Shown here: positions 13,481-22,143 of the stretch, in pieces
Layout of the letters: every line of letters starts with the position of its first letter
Numbering within the stretch: position 1 is the first letter of the stretch
Assembly: GCA_018380885.1 (NCBI GenBank)
Contig: JAGZSY010000018.1
Span: forward strand, 160,170-224,169
Length of the DNA stretch: 64,000 nucleotides
From: Enterocloster asparagiformis
GTDB lineage: Bacteria > Bacillota > Clostridia > Lachnospirales > Lachnospiraceae
Direction of reading: 5' to 3'
Position numbers and translations under genes: made by a program
Notes under the pieces: model-generated
Told to the model about the DNA's origin: nothing
Seen by the model: the letters and a program-made list of their open reading frames with translations, nothing else
Databases searched by the model: none

Positions 13481-14989
13481 ATGACAGTACGGACAATGAA
13501 GGATATAATCGACTGCAGCGCGCAGTCATACGGGGATCAGGCGGCGTTTCGCTACAAGGTCCGAAAGGAAATTGTGGAGAAAACATACCGGGACCTGAAG
13601 CAGCACAGCGAGGCCTTCAGCCGGGCGCTGGCGGCTCTGGGCCAGTTGGGGAGCCACGCTGCGGTGATCGGCCCCACCAGCTACCAGTGGGTGGTGAGCT
13701 ATTTTGGTATCGCCAACAGCGGCGGAGTGGCGGTGCCGGTGGACGCCGGGCTTCCGGCGGCGGACGTCTGCGAGCTGCTGGAGCGGGCCGACGTGAACGT
13801 GCTGGTCTACGACGAGCTGCGGGCGGATGTGGCGGAGCTTGCCAGGGAGAAATGCCCGGGAATCCGGCACATGGTCTCCATGCAGGCGGAGGAGTCAAAT
13901 GACAGTGTCCTGTCCTTTGCGCGGCTTCTGGCGGATAACAGGGGGAGCTTTGACGTTCAGCCGGACCCGGATAAGCTCTGCGCCATCCTCTTCACCTCGG
14001 GCACCACGGGCAAGAGCAAGGGCGTGATGCTGACCCACCGCAATCTCACCGACAACGCCGCGGGCGTGGATATGGGAATCCCGTCGGGCACGGTGTCCAT
14101 GACCCTGCTTCCCATCCACCACGCCTACTGCTTTACCATGGATATTTTGAAGGGGCTGTACATCGGGCTGACCATCTGCATAAACGACTCCATCATGCAC
14201 GTGGCCCGGAACATGAAGCTGTTTAAGCCGGAGATCGTGCTGCTGGTGCCCATGGTGATCGAGTCCATTTACGCCAAGCTTCAGGAGGCGGGCAAGCTGA
14301 TTCCCAAGAAAATGGCCGCAAAGGCCGCCTTTGGCGGAAACTTAAAAACCGTGTGCAGCGGCGGCGCCTATCTGGACCCGGAGTACGTGGAGAAATTTGC
14401 AGAATACGGGATCACGATTCTCCAGGGCTACGGCATGACGGAGTGTTCCCCTGTGATCAGCACCAACCTGCCCTGGGACAGCCGCAAGGGCTCGGTGGGC
14501 AAGCTTTTGCCCAACTGCCGGGCAAAGGTGGTGGACGAGGAGATTTGGGTTCAGGGGTCCAGCGTGATGATGGGCTACTACAAGATGCCCGAGGAGACGG
14601 CGGCCGCCCTGGAGGACGGCTGGCTGAAAACCGGCGACCTGGGCTACGTGGATGAGGACGGTTTTGTTTACATCACCGGCCGCAAAAAGAATCTGATTAT
14701 CCTGGCCAACGGCGAGAACGTATCGCCCGAGGAGCTGGAGAACCAGCTGAGCCGCAATCCGCTGGTGAAGGAGATTCTGGTGCGGGAGACCGGTCAGGTG
14801 ATTCAGGCGGAGATATTCCCCAATCTGGAGTACGCCGCTAAAAAGCGGGTCCGGGACGTTCCCGCCGCGCTTCAGCAGATTCTGGACAACTTCAACCGGG
14901 ATATGCCGGTGTACAAGCGGATTCACAGCCTGATTGTGCGGGAGACGGAGTTTGAAAAGACGCCGTCGAAGAAGATTAAGCGGTTTTAG
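13481..14989 (+). CDS. AMP-dependent acyl ligase (adenylation enzyme)
   Basis: The 502-residue ANL-superfamily enzyme activates a carboxylic acid with ATP and should load it on the cluster carrier protein. Motifs in order are TSGTTGKSKG (about 172), GYGMTEC (about 316), LKTGDLGYVDEDGFVYITGRKKNLI (about 382-405) and the C-terminal catalytic lysine in KTPSKKIKR. The sequence resembles long-chain acyl ligases (LPIHHAYCFTMDIL region) more than NRPS amino-acid A domains, suggesting a fatty or aromatic acid substrate. The substrate cannot be read reliably. It is the last gene of the cluster, followed by a terminator. Confidence 0.9.
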   Translation: MTVRTMKDIIDCSAQSYGDQAAFRYKVRKEIVEKTYRDLKQHSEAFSRALAALGQLGSHAAVIGPTSYQWVVSYFGIANSGGVAVPVDAGLPAADVCELLERADVNVLVYDELRADVAELAREKCPGIRHMVSMQAEESNDSVLSFARLLADNRGSFDVQPDPDKLCAILFTSGTTGKSKGVMLTHRNLTDNAAGVDMGIPSGTVSMTLLPIHHAYCFTMDILKGLYIGLTICINDSIMHVARNMKLFKPEIVLLVPMVIESIYAKLQEAGKLIPKKMAAKAAFGGNLKTVCSGGAYLDPEYVEKFAEYGITILQGYGMTECSPVISTNLPWDSRKGSVGKLLPNCRAKVVDEEIWVQGSSVMMGYYKMPEETAAALEDGWLKTGDLGYVDEDGFVYITGRKKNLIILANGENVSPEELENQLSRNPLVKEILVRETGQVIQAEIFPNLEYAAKKRVRDVPAALQQILDNFNRDMPVYKRIHSLIVRETEFEKTPSKKIKRF

Positions 14990-15048
14990 CGTTTATGGCA
15001 TCAGGATTTTCTGATGTTGCGATTTATACAGAGAGTTCACGGTCCCAG

Positions 15049-15094
15049 GCGGCCGGAAGCATCCTCTAAAGGGGTGGTTCCGGCCGCTTTCTTT
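15049..15094 (+). terminator. Terminator of the NRPS-like operon
   Basis: GCGGCCGGAA (15049-15058) pairs with TTCCGGCCGC (15078-15087), followed by TTTCTTT. It ends the operon about 60 bases after the ligase stop. Confidence 0.85.
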
Positions 15095-15129
15095 CTGCCG
15101 GGGGGAGGGGTAGAATCCGCGGCGTTTAC

Positions 15130-15158
15130 TTGAAAAACGGTGATCTTAATGATAAAAT
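15130..15158 (+). promoter_or_regulatory. Promoter-like sequence facing a convergent gene
   Basis: TTGAAA (15130-15135), 17 bases, TAAAAT (15153-15158). It points into the 3' end of the minus-strand gene 15224-16036, so it would make an antisense transcript. AT-rich chance matches are possible. Confidence 0.35.
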
Positions 15159-15223
15159 ATTTATAACTATAATCTTGCAATCCTCAGCTCGTGTTAAAAG
15201 TACATATCAGCGGTTGCGCCTTT

Positions 15224-16036
15224 TTAGCTGGCGATACGGGACATGACCGCTTTTTTAACAGCTTCTTTGCCGTTGTAGGCGCTGCGGGAGAGTTGGGACG
15301 AGAGCTTTTTTTCATCGGTCACGTCAAAATGGACGGGGGCGTGACAGCTTCTTTCTACCAGCGGCGAAAAGATTTTTACGCTGATGCCGAATATGCTGCT
15401 GCAATAAGAGAGAACCTCAACCATGGCTTGCTCGTGCCCCTTTTCTTGGAGGACGACGGCCAGCCGGCCTGTTTTCCAGCCGAGAATATTGGTGGCCAGA
15501 AACGCTACGGCCTCCCAGGGTTTGGCCGTACAGGCCATGATTTGGAGCGCGAGAAGCGCCATCTCGCGATTGATAAACGTTTCTTCCAGATTGACGTCGG
15601 ACGCAATCATATCCCAATCCTGTTCAGCGCGGACAGGTCCGCCCTCAACCGTATCCGCAGCGCCGGGGGCTTCCGGGAAGGTTAATAAGGCATAGGTTCT
15701 GTGCCAGGACCGCACCTTGTCGACCACCTTGTTATTGCTCATTTTCATGATAAGAGGGATGCGCCGGTCCTCCGGACAGGCAAATATGGCATCCAGATGG
15801 TCGAGCAGATACAGCGAAATGTCGTCGCAGAACTCTGCGTATTCGATGCCGGTTGATCGGATACGGCTGCGGTTACGCCTGGTGAGCACAACCGCGTTGC
15901 TGACAAAGGCATAGATGTGGGCAGCCAGTTCGTTATAAAGGCCCGGATCGGCCTTGATTTCATCTCCGGTCAGATTCAGCGCTGCGACGGTGTTTAGAGT
16001 TTCCATAAAGCTTTTTTCAATGACAGCCGTATTCAT
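15224..16036 (-). CDS. Possible sigma-factor-like regulator, divergent from the island
   Basis: This 270-residue soluble helical protein starts at MNTAVIEK, where AGGAGG lies 8 bases upstream; a GTG start at 16054 would lie upstream of this ribosome-binding site. The segment YAEFCDDISLYLLDHLDAIF then MSNNKVVDKVRSWHRT resembles sigma-70 region 2 (polymerase binding and -10 recognition). A second helical part (REMALLALQIMACTAKPWEAVAFLATNILGW) could correspond to region 4. The similarity is weak and by eye, so an unrelated helical protein is possible. It is divergent from the accessory operon beginning at 16269, a common position for a dedicated regulator. Confidence 0.5.
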   Translation of the reverse strand: MNTAVIEKSFMETLNTVAALNLTGDEIKADPGLYNELAAHIYAFVSNAVVLTRRNRSRIRSTGIEYAEFCDDISLYLLDHLDAIFACPEDRRIPLIMKMSNNKVVDKVRSWHRTYALLTFPEAPGAADTVEGGPVRAEQDWDMIASDVNLEETFINREMALLALQIMACTAKPWEAVAFLATNILGWKTGRLAVVLQEKGHEQAMVEVLSYCSSIFGISVKIFSPLVERSCHAPVHFDVTDEKKLSSQLSRSAYNGKEAVKKAVMSRIAS

Positions 16037-16268
16037 ATTGAAGCCCTCCTTCACATATTCTGAGGGGCGCCGGAGCTGATCGCCGTGTGCCGCCCTCTGG
16101 AATGATCTTAATTTGGGGCGGCTAGGGGGGTAAATTGGGCTTGACCGGCTGTTGCTCGGGAATGGAGCGCTTTTGCAGGGGGAGAATGGGGGACAATAGG
16201 GGGATCAGGAGAAAATTTCGGGCGGCTTGGGGGAATTTGAAGCGGTTGTGGGGAAGGAGGCTTTCGAT

Positions 16269-17591
16269 ATGGAGCAGTTAAATTTGACCATTAAAAATTT
16301 GTGGAACTGCATATTTGAAGCCCTGAGGGAATTCGGCGTTGTCCTGGTTGTGGAGGAGCGGGGCCAGGCGGTATATATGATCTATGACGACGCCCCCAAT
16401 ATACCGAATTGTCTCCATATTCTTTTCCCCGAGACTGTTATAAACGCCATCTCGTCAAAATCGAAAACCAATAACCGTTATCTGTTGGACGCCACTGTGG
16501 CGGGACAGCTATTCAAGGGCAGTATCTGCCAGGACCAGCATGGAGCATTGGGCAAATATAAGAAGGTTCTGAAACTGTTTGTCCAGGGGGGCACCAGTGC
16601 GCTGATCGACGAGCGCAGACACATTGAGCGGGTGATCAGGGACAGCGTTTGCGCACATAAATACCGCCAAAAGAAGGGCGTGTCTGCCTACAGAGTCTCG
16701 AAAGCGGAGGCGGAAGCGGGCGCAAGCGATCTGGAAGAGTACTGCAGCGCTGTCACCAATCTGTTGTGCGGGCAGCTTGGGCAGCTGATCGACGGCCTGA
16801 ACCGGCAGCAGAACGCGTGGCTTCTGGGGATTCTGCCGTCGGTCGATAGAAATAACGCCCTCTATCTGTATACGGCGCTGCTGGCCGCAGCGATCTGTGA
16901 AATGACTTATGAGCAGGAGCTTTCCGAGGCCGCCGCCCGAAAGCTGGCCGTACAATTAGAAACGCTGAGGAACCATATTGTAAATTTTCTGAATTTGGCA
17001 TCGGATATGAGGAGCGAGGAAGGACAAAGCGCTTCCGCAGATAAACGGCCGGCCCCCAATCCGTCATATGATAATCTGAATGAGGAGAATGTGGGCAAAA
17101 TTGCGGAGCAGCAGGAGCGAAATCTCCTGAAAGAACGGTTCCAGGTGCTGACGGATACCATTGCCCAGAACGATGACGTCACAGCGGTAATTGACGACCT
17201 GGAGCGGACCTGCAGGAGACTGTCCCTGAAAGCCAGCACTGATTTGGCGGAATACTGGATAAGCAGTTTTGCGGCGCTCACATCGGATGGTACAAGATTT
17301 TCGAAGGGTATATACCTGCGATTGGTGATTATCCATATATCATTGATTATCCGAAGGCTGGAGGGCGAGATCAAAGACCTGGAAGAAAAATTGAGCAGCG
17401 CAAAAAAAATAGATCAGCGCATCGAGTCGCTGCAGCTTGCGCTTGAGGACAAGAAAAAGGATTTGTATTTGTACCGGGGGGATCGCAGGGCGTACGAGCA
17501 GGAACTCGAGAAATTCCAGAACGCCGATTTGAACAGGGAATCCATTATTCGCCTCAATCTTTTGAATCAGCAGGGAGAGAAACGGAATTAA
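16269..17591 (+). CDS. Unrecognised island protein with C-terminal coiled coil
   Basis: Starting at MEQLNLTIKN after GAAGGAGGCTTTCGAT, the product has 440 residues. The first third is a mixed alpha/beta region (FGVVLVVEERGQAVYMIYDDAP, CLHILFPETVINAI). The middle is helical and the last ~70 residues (RRLEGEIKDLEEKLSSAKKIDQRIESLQLALEDKKKDL) are a clear coiled coil. No signal peptide or membrane segment is seen. It is the first gene of the island operon and lies 20 bases before the VirD4-like ATPase. I do not recognise the family; it could be a scaffold for the ATPase. Confidence 0.7.
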   Translation: MEQLNLTIKNLWNCIFEALREFGVVLVVEERGQAVYMIYDDAPNIPNCLHILFPETVINAISSKSKTNNRYLLDATVAGQLFKGSICQDQHGALGKYKKVLKLFVQGGTSALIDERRHIERVIRDSVCAHKYRQKKGVSAYRVSKAEAEAGASDLEEYCSAVTNLLCGQLGQLIDGLNRQQNAWLLGILPSVDRNNALYLYTALLAAAICEMTYEQELSEAAARKLAVQLETLRNHIVNFLNLASDMRSEEGQSASADKRPAPNPSYDNLNEENVGKIAEQQERNLLKERFQVLTDTIAQNDDVTAVIDDLERTCRRLSLKASTDLAEYWISSFAALTSDGTRFSKGIYLRLVIIHISLIIRRLEGEIKDLEEKLSSAKKIDQRIESLQLALEDKKKDLYLYRGDRRAYEQELEKFQNADLNRESIIRLNLLNQQGEKRN

Positions 17592-17611
17592 TTTATATCA
17601 AGGAGAAAACG

Positions 17612-19378
17612 ATGACAATGAATTCTGGATTTGAAAATTTGGAAAGAATCAAGAAAAAATGTCAATGCTTCAACTTAATCACCCACCGGTACGAGCAGCC
17701 TAAAAAAGGAAACAGATACACAGGCGGCGTTCCTCTCTTTTACGATGCGGCCAATCAGAAGGTTTATGTGGATCCGGACGATACCCACACGCTGGTGTAC
17801 GGGGCAACCGGTTCGCTGAAAACCCGTTCTGTCGTCATGCCCACCATCAAGCTGCTGGGGATAGCCGGGGAATCAATGATCATCAACGATGCCAAGGGAG
17901 AGCTGTATTCGCGCCTGGCGGGAGAGCTGTGCGAATTGGGCTATCAGATTGTCGTGATTAATCTGCGGGAACCGTCTGTGGGGAATTGCTGGAATCCGCT
18001 GCATATACCGTATCAGTTTTATAAAAACGGCGATATTGACCGGGCCTGCGAGTTTGTCAACGACATTGCCTGCAACCTGACAAAGGAGGCGTACGCCGCT
18101 CAGGACCCGTTTTGGGACAATTCGGCCGCGGATTTGACCTTTGCTCTCATTCTGCTTTTGTTCAAATATTGTCTGGAACACGATGAACCGGAAAGCGCTG
18201 TCAATATCAGCAACGTGCTGGAGCTGAGGCGGAGGCTGTTTTCACCGGAAAACCACAGAGAACCCAAATTTACAGATATTTGGAAATACGCGGCCAAAGA
18301 TGAATTGATAAACGCCAGCCTGAGCGGGTCCGTATTTGCGCCCAATGACACCAGAAACAGTATTTTAAGTGTGTTTGACCAAAAGATGAGGACCTTCTCA
18401 ATTCAGCCCACCCTGATGGAAATGCTCTCAAATAATGATTTCGACATCGCCCGGATCAGCCAGGAAAAAAGCGCGCTGTTCCTCATCATTCCTGATGAGA
18501 AAACCACCTATCACCGCCTTTGTTCGCTCTTCATCAAGCAGAGCTACGAGTATCTGATTTATATTACGACCCGCAACCAAAACAAGCGAGTTGACAACAG
18601 AGTTAACTACTGTCTGGACGAATTCAGCTCGCTCCCATCGGTCGCGGATTTTCCGGCCATGATTACCGCGGCCCGCTCGCGGGATATCCGTTTCCTGTTG
18701 GTGGTGCAATCGCAGAGCAGTTTGAAAAAGCGCTATGCGGAGGAAGCGGAGACAATCGTTTCAAACTGCGCGAACTGGATTTTCTTTACAAGCCGGGAAT
18801 TGGAGCTGCTGCGGGAGCTTTCGGAGCTGTGCGGCACCCCCAAAAACAGCCATACACCGAATATCTCCACATATGAGCTGCAGCATTTCAGCAAGGAGAA
18901 CCGGGAGGCCCTTGTTCTCTGCGGCAGGTACAAGCCGGCCAAGGTTACGATGCTGGATATCGATAATCCGAATTTCAGCGGCAGGAAATACAGCGTTCTA
19001 AAAATACAAACCTCTGAACGGAAGAAACGAAAGCAGATTACGTTTGATTTCGGTCCCCAGGAAGAAGAGGAACAATTGACGTTCAACCCGTGGGCGTCTC
19101 AGCGCGGCCTGAACGCGGGGATCAATCTGCCCCGGAAAATGGAGGATTGGAAACCTCCGCAGCAGCAAAATGATCTGCCGGAGGACCACGGCGACGACGA
19201 AATTGAAGATATTTTGAAGGATATCAACAAGCGAATTGCGGATATCCACAGTGACGAGCGGAAAAAAGCCGGCGCGGCCGACCTGGAAGCCGCAGAACAT
19301 GGGGAAAGGCTCTCGGGAGCGGACGCGGTCAGAGAACTGATGGACCGGCTGCTCGCGGATCTGGATACACCTGAATAA
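17612..19378 (+). CDS. VirD4/TraG-type P-loop ATPase
   Basis: This 588-residue ATPase belongs to the VirD4/TraG/TraD coupling-protein branch of the HerA-FtsK superfamily. Walker A is GATGSLKT (about residue 63), with Leu where Gly is usual before the Lys. Family segments follow: MIINDAKGELYSRLAGELCELGYQIVVINL, then FWDNSAADLTFALILLLF. Walker B is NYCLDEFSSLP (about 333), followed by ITAARSRDIRFLLVVQSQSSL, the sensor region. Unlike true coupling proteins it has no N-terminal transmembrane pair, and the C-terminus is an acidic tail. No relaxase or pilus genes are nearby, so a role other than conjugation, perhaps moving DNA or protein within the island's system, is likely. Confidence 0.85.
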   Translation: MTMNSGFENLERIKKKCQCFNLITHRYEQPKKGNRYTGGVPLFYDAANQKVYVDPDDTHTLVYGATGSLKTRSVVMPTIKLLGIAGESMIINDAKGELYSRLAGELCELGYQIVVINLREPSVGNCWNPLHIPYQFYKNGDIDRACEFVNDIACNLTKEAYAAQDPFWDNSAADLTFALILLLFKYCLEHDEPESAVNISNVLELRRRLFSPENHREPKFTDIWKYAAKDELINASLSGSVFAPNDTRNSILSVFDQKMRTFSIQPTLMEMLSNNDFDIARISQEKSALFLIIPDEKTTYHRLCSLFIKQSYEYLIYITTRNQNKRVDNRVNYCLDEFSSLPSVADFPAMITAARSRDIRFLLVVQSQSSLKKRYAEEAETIVSNCANWIFFTSRELELLRELSELCGTPKNSHTPNISTYELQHFSKENREALVLCGRYKPAKVTMLDIDNPNFSGRKYSVLKIQTSERKKRKQITFDFGPQEEEEQLTFNPWASQRGLNAGINLPRKMEDWKPPQQQNDLPEDHGDDEIEDILKDINKRIADIHSDERKKAGAADLEAAEHGERLSGADAVRELMDRLLADLDTPE

Positions 19379-19401
19379 AAGGCAAAGGAGGCTGAAGGAG
19401 T

Positions 19402-20456
19402 ATGGAAATAGAACGTGAGGTTGTCCTCGGCGCTGCGGACGGCCCTGATGAAAACATATCCGGCGGGCCGGCTTACTACGAGCTGCCGGTTACAAAGGCC
19501 AATGCGATGGCGTATTATCTGCTGCGGAATATTTATTCAGCGGGAACCGGAGGCGAGGACGATGCGGAAGCACGCGGAGAGCTGATTGCCCTGGTCGATC
19601 GTTTTGCCGGACAGAAAAGCGGTTCCGGCTCGGCCGACGATTTTCACAACTTCGCGGTTGAACTCGCCAGGTTTAACGAGTATGAACTGTCCTGTAAAAT
19701 TGTGGAATTCGGACTAAAATTTTTCCCTAAAAATTGCGATTTGCTGGCCGATTACCTCCGAAGTATTTTAAGATTCTATTCAGTGTGCCTCACCGCAGAT
19801 GGACGTGGCGCAGCTTTTCATTTGTGGTAAACTATCTGCAGTTTCTTGCGGAGCAGAGCGACGGGGAGCGGGTGATCAGCCAGATATTTGACTCGCTGGG
19901 ACAGCCCGTAGCGGGTTTTGAGGAGGCGGGGGTGGAGGAACGGGCGATGCTGTCGGTTGCGGCGGAGTTTAAAAGGTATTTCCCCCACAGCGAGGAACCC
20001 TACCGGGTTGAAGCTCAGATATATACCTATTTAAAGCGGGATGACCTGGCCTTAGAAACGCTGGGCGCTGCGGAGCGGGAGCTTTCGGTATGCCCCAAGT
20101 GTTCACTGCGCCGGGCGGATATGCTGTTTAACCGCGGCGACTATGATGAGGCCGGCCTGTCGGTTCAGAGGGCGCTCAACGGCTCCGTCCAGACGCAGAG
20201 CAGTGTGAACGAGGGCTACCTGCATTATCTTTTGGCGCTGTGCATCTTTGCTGGCAGCAGAAAAAAGGACGCTGTGTTAAACGGCGAGGAGGCAAAGCTG
20301 ATTTACGGCCATTTTAATGATGCCCTGGTGGAATTCGGAGACGATCATCAGAGCTTCAAGGACGTAATCCGGCGAACGGCAAGGAATGTCAAGAGCGAGA
20401 GCCGCGAGGACATCCCTGACGAGTGTGGCTACCTAATTGCTTTGACGGAAGATTAA
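19402..20456 (+). pseudogene. Helical-repeat (TPR-like) protein gene interrupted by a frameshift
   Basis: Two overlapping frames together make one protein. Frame 1 starts at 19402 (MEIEREVVLG, after GGAGG) and encodes helical repeats up to CDLLADYLRSILRFYS, then runs out of frame to a stop at 19828-19830. The second frame carries on at VPHRRWTWRSFSFVVNYLQFL (about 19788) to 20456 with TPR-like pairs (CSLRRADMLFNRGDYDEAGLSVQRAL). No ribosome-binding site explains a separate second start. A single-base indel or short deletion near 19770-19800 would fuse the two to about 350 residues. It may be a true pseudogene, a sequencing error or programmed frameshifting. Function would be scaffolding within the island. 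Confidence 0.65.
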
Positions 20457-20482
20457 AGCGGGACGGCACGGGGAGAAAATCT

Positions 20483-21262
20483 ATGGGAGATACGCTGGCG
20501 AAAGAAAATGTTAAGACGTCTTGTTTTAAAGACGCATTAAACGAGCTGAATAAATCCCTGGCGCTTCGGGAGGAATCAGAGTGCGGCGGGATTTTGGAGG
20601 AATGCAAAAGTGATTTGATCTGGCTGTGGGAGCTGGCGGTTCAACCGGAAGAGAAGCGGCAGTGCATCGATTTAACCGCAATGCTGGGGAATGAAGCCGA
20701 TTGCCACGGACTGCTGTCGCGTTTCGCTTTCACATCCTACGAGGCGAAGGACTACCAAACCGCGAAACATGGTTTTCTGCGTCTGGCGCAAATGGGCAGC
20801 CAGGCGGGGAAGAATAATCTGGCTTATATGGCGCGCAGAGGCGAGGGAGATCACCTCTGGTTTTTCCAGACAGAGGAAATTCTGCGCCTGCTCAAATCCG
20901 GCGTCCAGGAGCGGGAGGTATTTTCTGTCATCAACACGGCGCTGGTATTCGCCCTGCTATTGCAGACGGCGGAAGATTGGAAATTTGCGGACCGGCTGAT
21001 CGCGCTGCTGCAATCTGGAGCGGTATTCGCCGCCAGCTGGTGGTACGATCTGGCCGCCCGGGGGGAGGCGGAGGGCTACCTGGTGCACTGGTGGCTCCTC
21101 AGGCATGGGAAAATGGAGACCAGCCCTCTGGGAACACTTGAGACGCTTTCTGTTAAAGTAAAGTCGTTGTACCCGGATATTCCGGAGGACCTTCTGACCC
21201 CTATACAGACAAAACTGTCCCAGGAACAGGTTGACGCAGAGGATATTGCGGAAGATGAATAA
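20483..21262 (+). CDS. Sel1/TPR-like helical-repeat protein
   Basis: Starting at MGDTLAKEN after GGGGAG, this 259-residue soluble protein is almost wholly helical. CHGLLSRFAFTSYEAKDYQTAKHGFLRLAQMGSQAGKNNLAYMARRGE has the spacing of Sel1/TPR repeats (small residues at A..G and NLA positions). Such proteins mediate protein-protein contacts. It follows the frameshifted repeat gene by 26 bases and is the last gene before a terminator, so the first half of the island (16269-21262) is probably one transcript. The exact partner is unknown. Confidence 0.65.
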   Translation: MGDTLAKENVKTSCFKDALNELNKSLALREESECGGILEECKSDLIWLWELAVQPEEKRQCIDLTAMLGNEADCHGLLSRFAFTSYEAKDYQTAKHGFLRLAQMGSQAGKNNLAYMARRGEGDHLWFFQTEEILRLLKSGVQEREVFSVINTALVFALLLQTAEDWKFADRLIALLQSGAVFAASWWYDLAARGEAEGYLVHWWLLRHGKMETSPLGTLETLSVKVKSLYPDIPEDLLTPIQTKLSQEQVDAEDIAEDE

Positions 21263-21280
21263 AACCCAGGCCCACATAGG

Positions 21281-21318
21281 CCGGAAGATATCTGAAAGGA
21301 TGTCTTCCGGTTTTTTTT
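21281..21318 (+). terminator. Terminator splitting the island into two operons
   Basis: CCGGAAGA (21281-21288) pairs with TCTTCCGG (21303-21310), followed by eight T. The vWA-PP2C-kinase genes start 92 bases later, so they have a separate promoter or depend on read-through. Confidence 0.9.
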
Positions 21319-21409
21319 GCAAAAACGCGGGAGATTTTAGAAAATACAGCGGTGTATAAGGTGTAAGGACTCATAAAAATCAATCAGAACAAAGAGGAGG
21401 AAGAGAGTT

Positions 21410-22129
21410 ATGCGTGATTATAATTTTAATGATACCGAAGCCATTTTCCCGGGGAATATCAACGAAGCCCATATGCCCGTCCTGATTTGCTGCGATATTT
21501 CCGGCAGTATGTGCGGCGTGCCCATTCAGGCCCTGAACCGTTCGGTCAACCGCTTTGCTGCTGATGTGTGTAAAGATTCGCGGGCCGCAGGGTGCGTGGA
21601 TGTGGCGGTGGTGGGATTCAACGAGGCCCCTCATTTGGAGCAGAACTGGCGCCCCATTACAGAGCTTCATCCGGTAGAGTTTTCCGGGGGAGGCGGCACC
21701 AATCTCAGCGCGGCGTTGGAGATGAGCGTTGAAAAGCTGCGCGAGCGCAGTCATCTTTATGAAGATAATGGCATCGAGGTTAAAATGCCCTATCTCATCC
21801 TGATCACCGACGGCTACGGCGGTGATGTGACTGAAATTGCCGAGGACATTAAAAAACGCACGGCCGCCCGGAAGATGAAGCTGTGGATTCTTGCGGTGAA
21901 GGGATACGACAAGGAGACGGTGGCCAAGCTGACAGACGGAAAGCGGGTATTCGAGCTGGTCGATGAAAACGGTTTTGATTTCAGCGAGTTTTTCGATTTT
22001 ATGGCAGTCAGCATCAAGGCTGTTTCAACCAGCGCGCCGGGGCAGGACAACGTGCATATCAAACATAATATCGGCCGCGAGGGCTCGAGCTGCCGTGTCC
22101 CGGATCTCGACGAGTGGTTGAACGACTAG
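21410..22129 (+). CDS. TerY-like von Willebrand factor A domain protein
   Basis: This 239-residue vWA protein carries the metal-ion-dependent adhesion site DISGS (about residues 29-33), GGGGTNLSAAL (the MIDAS threonine) and ILITDGYGGD. TerY-type vWA proteins are cytosolic and occur with PP2C phosphatases and serine/threonine kinases in the TerY-P triad described for tellurite/stress loci. Exactly that order follows here. No terD, terC or other tellurite genes are in the window. AGAGGAGGAAGAGAGTT precedes the ATG. It probably senses or assembles a metal-dependent complex controlled by the kinase/phosphatase pair; this is inference from the family. Confidence 0.88.
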   Translation: MRDYNFNDTEAIFPGNINEAHMPVLICCDISGSMCGVPIQALNRSVNRFAADVCKDSRAAGCVDVAVVGFNEAPHLEQNWRPITELHPVEFSGGGGTNLSAALEMSVEKLRERSHLYEDNGIEVKMPYLILITDGYGGDVTEIAEDIKKRTAARKMKLWILAVKGYDKETVAKLTDGKRVFELVDENGFDFSEFFDFMAVSIKAVSTSAPGQDNVHIKHNIGREGSSCRVPDLDEWLND

Positions 22130-22143
22130 AAGAGGAGGCTGCC

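Noticed and set aside
16227..16268. Upstream start for the coiled-coil protein gene
   Set aside because: The ATG at 16269 has GAAGGAGG at good spacing, while the earlier in-frame start has none.
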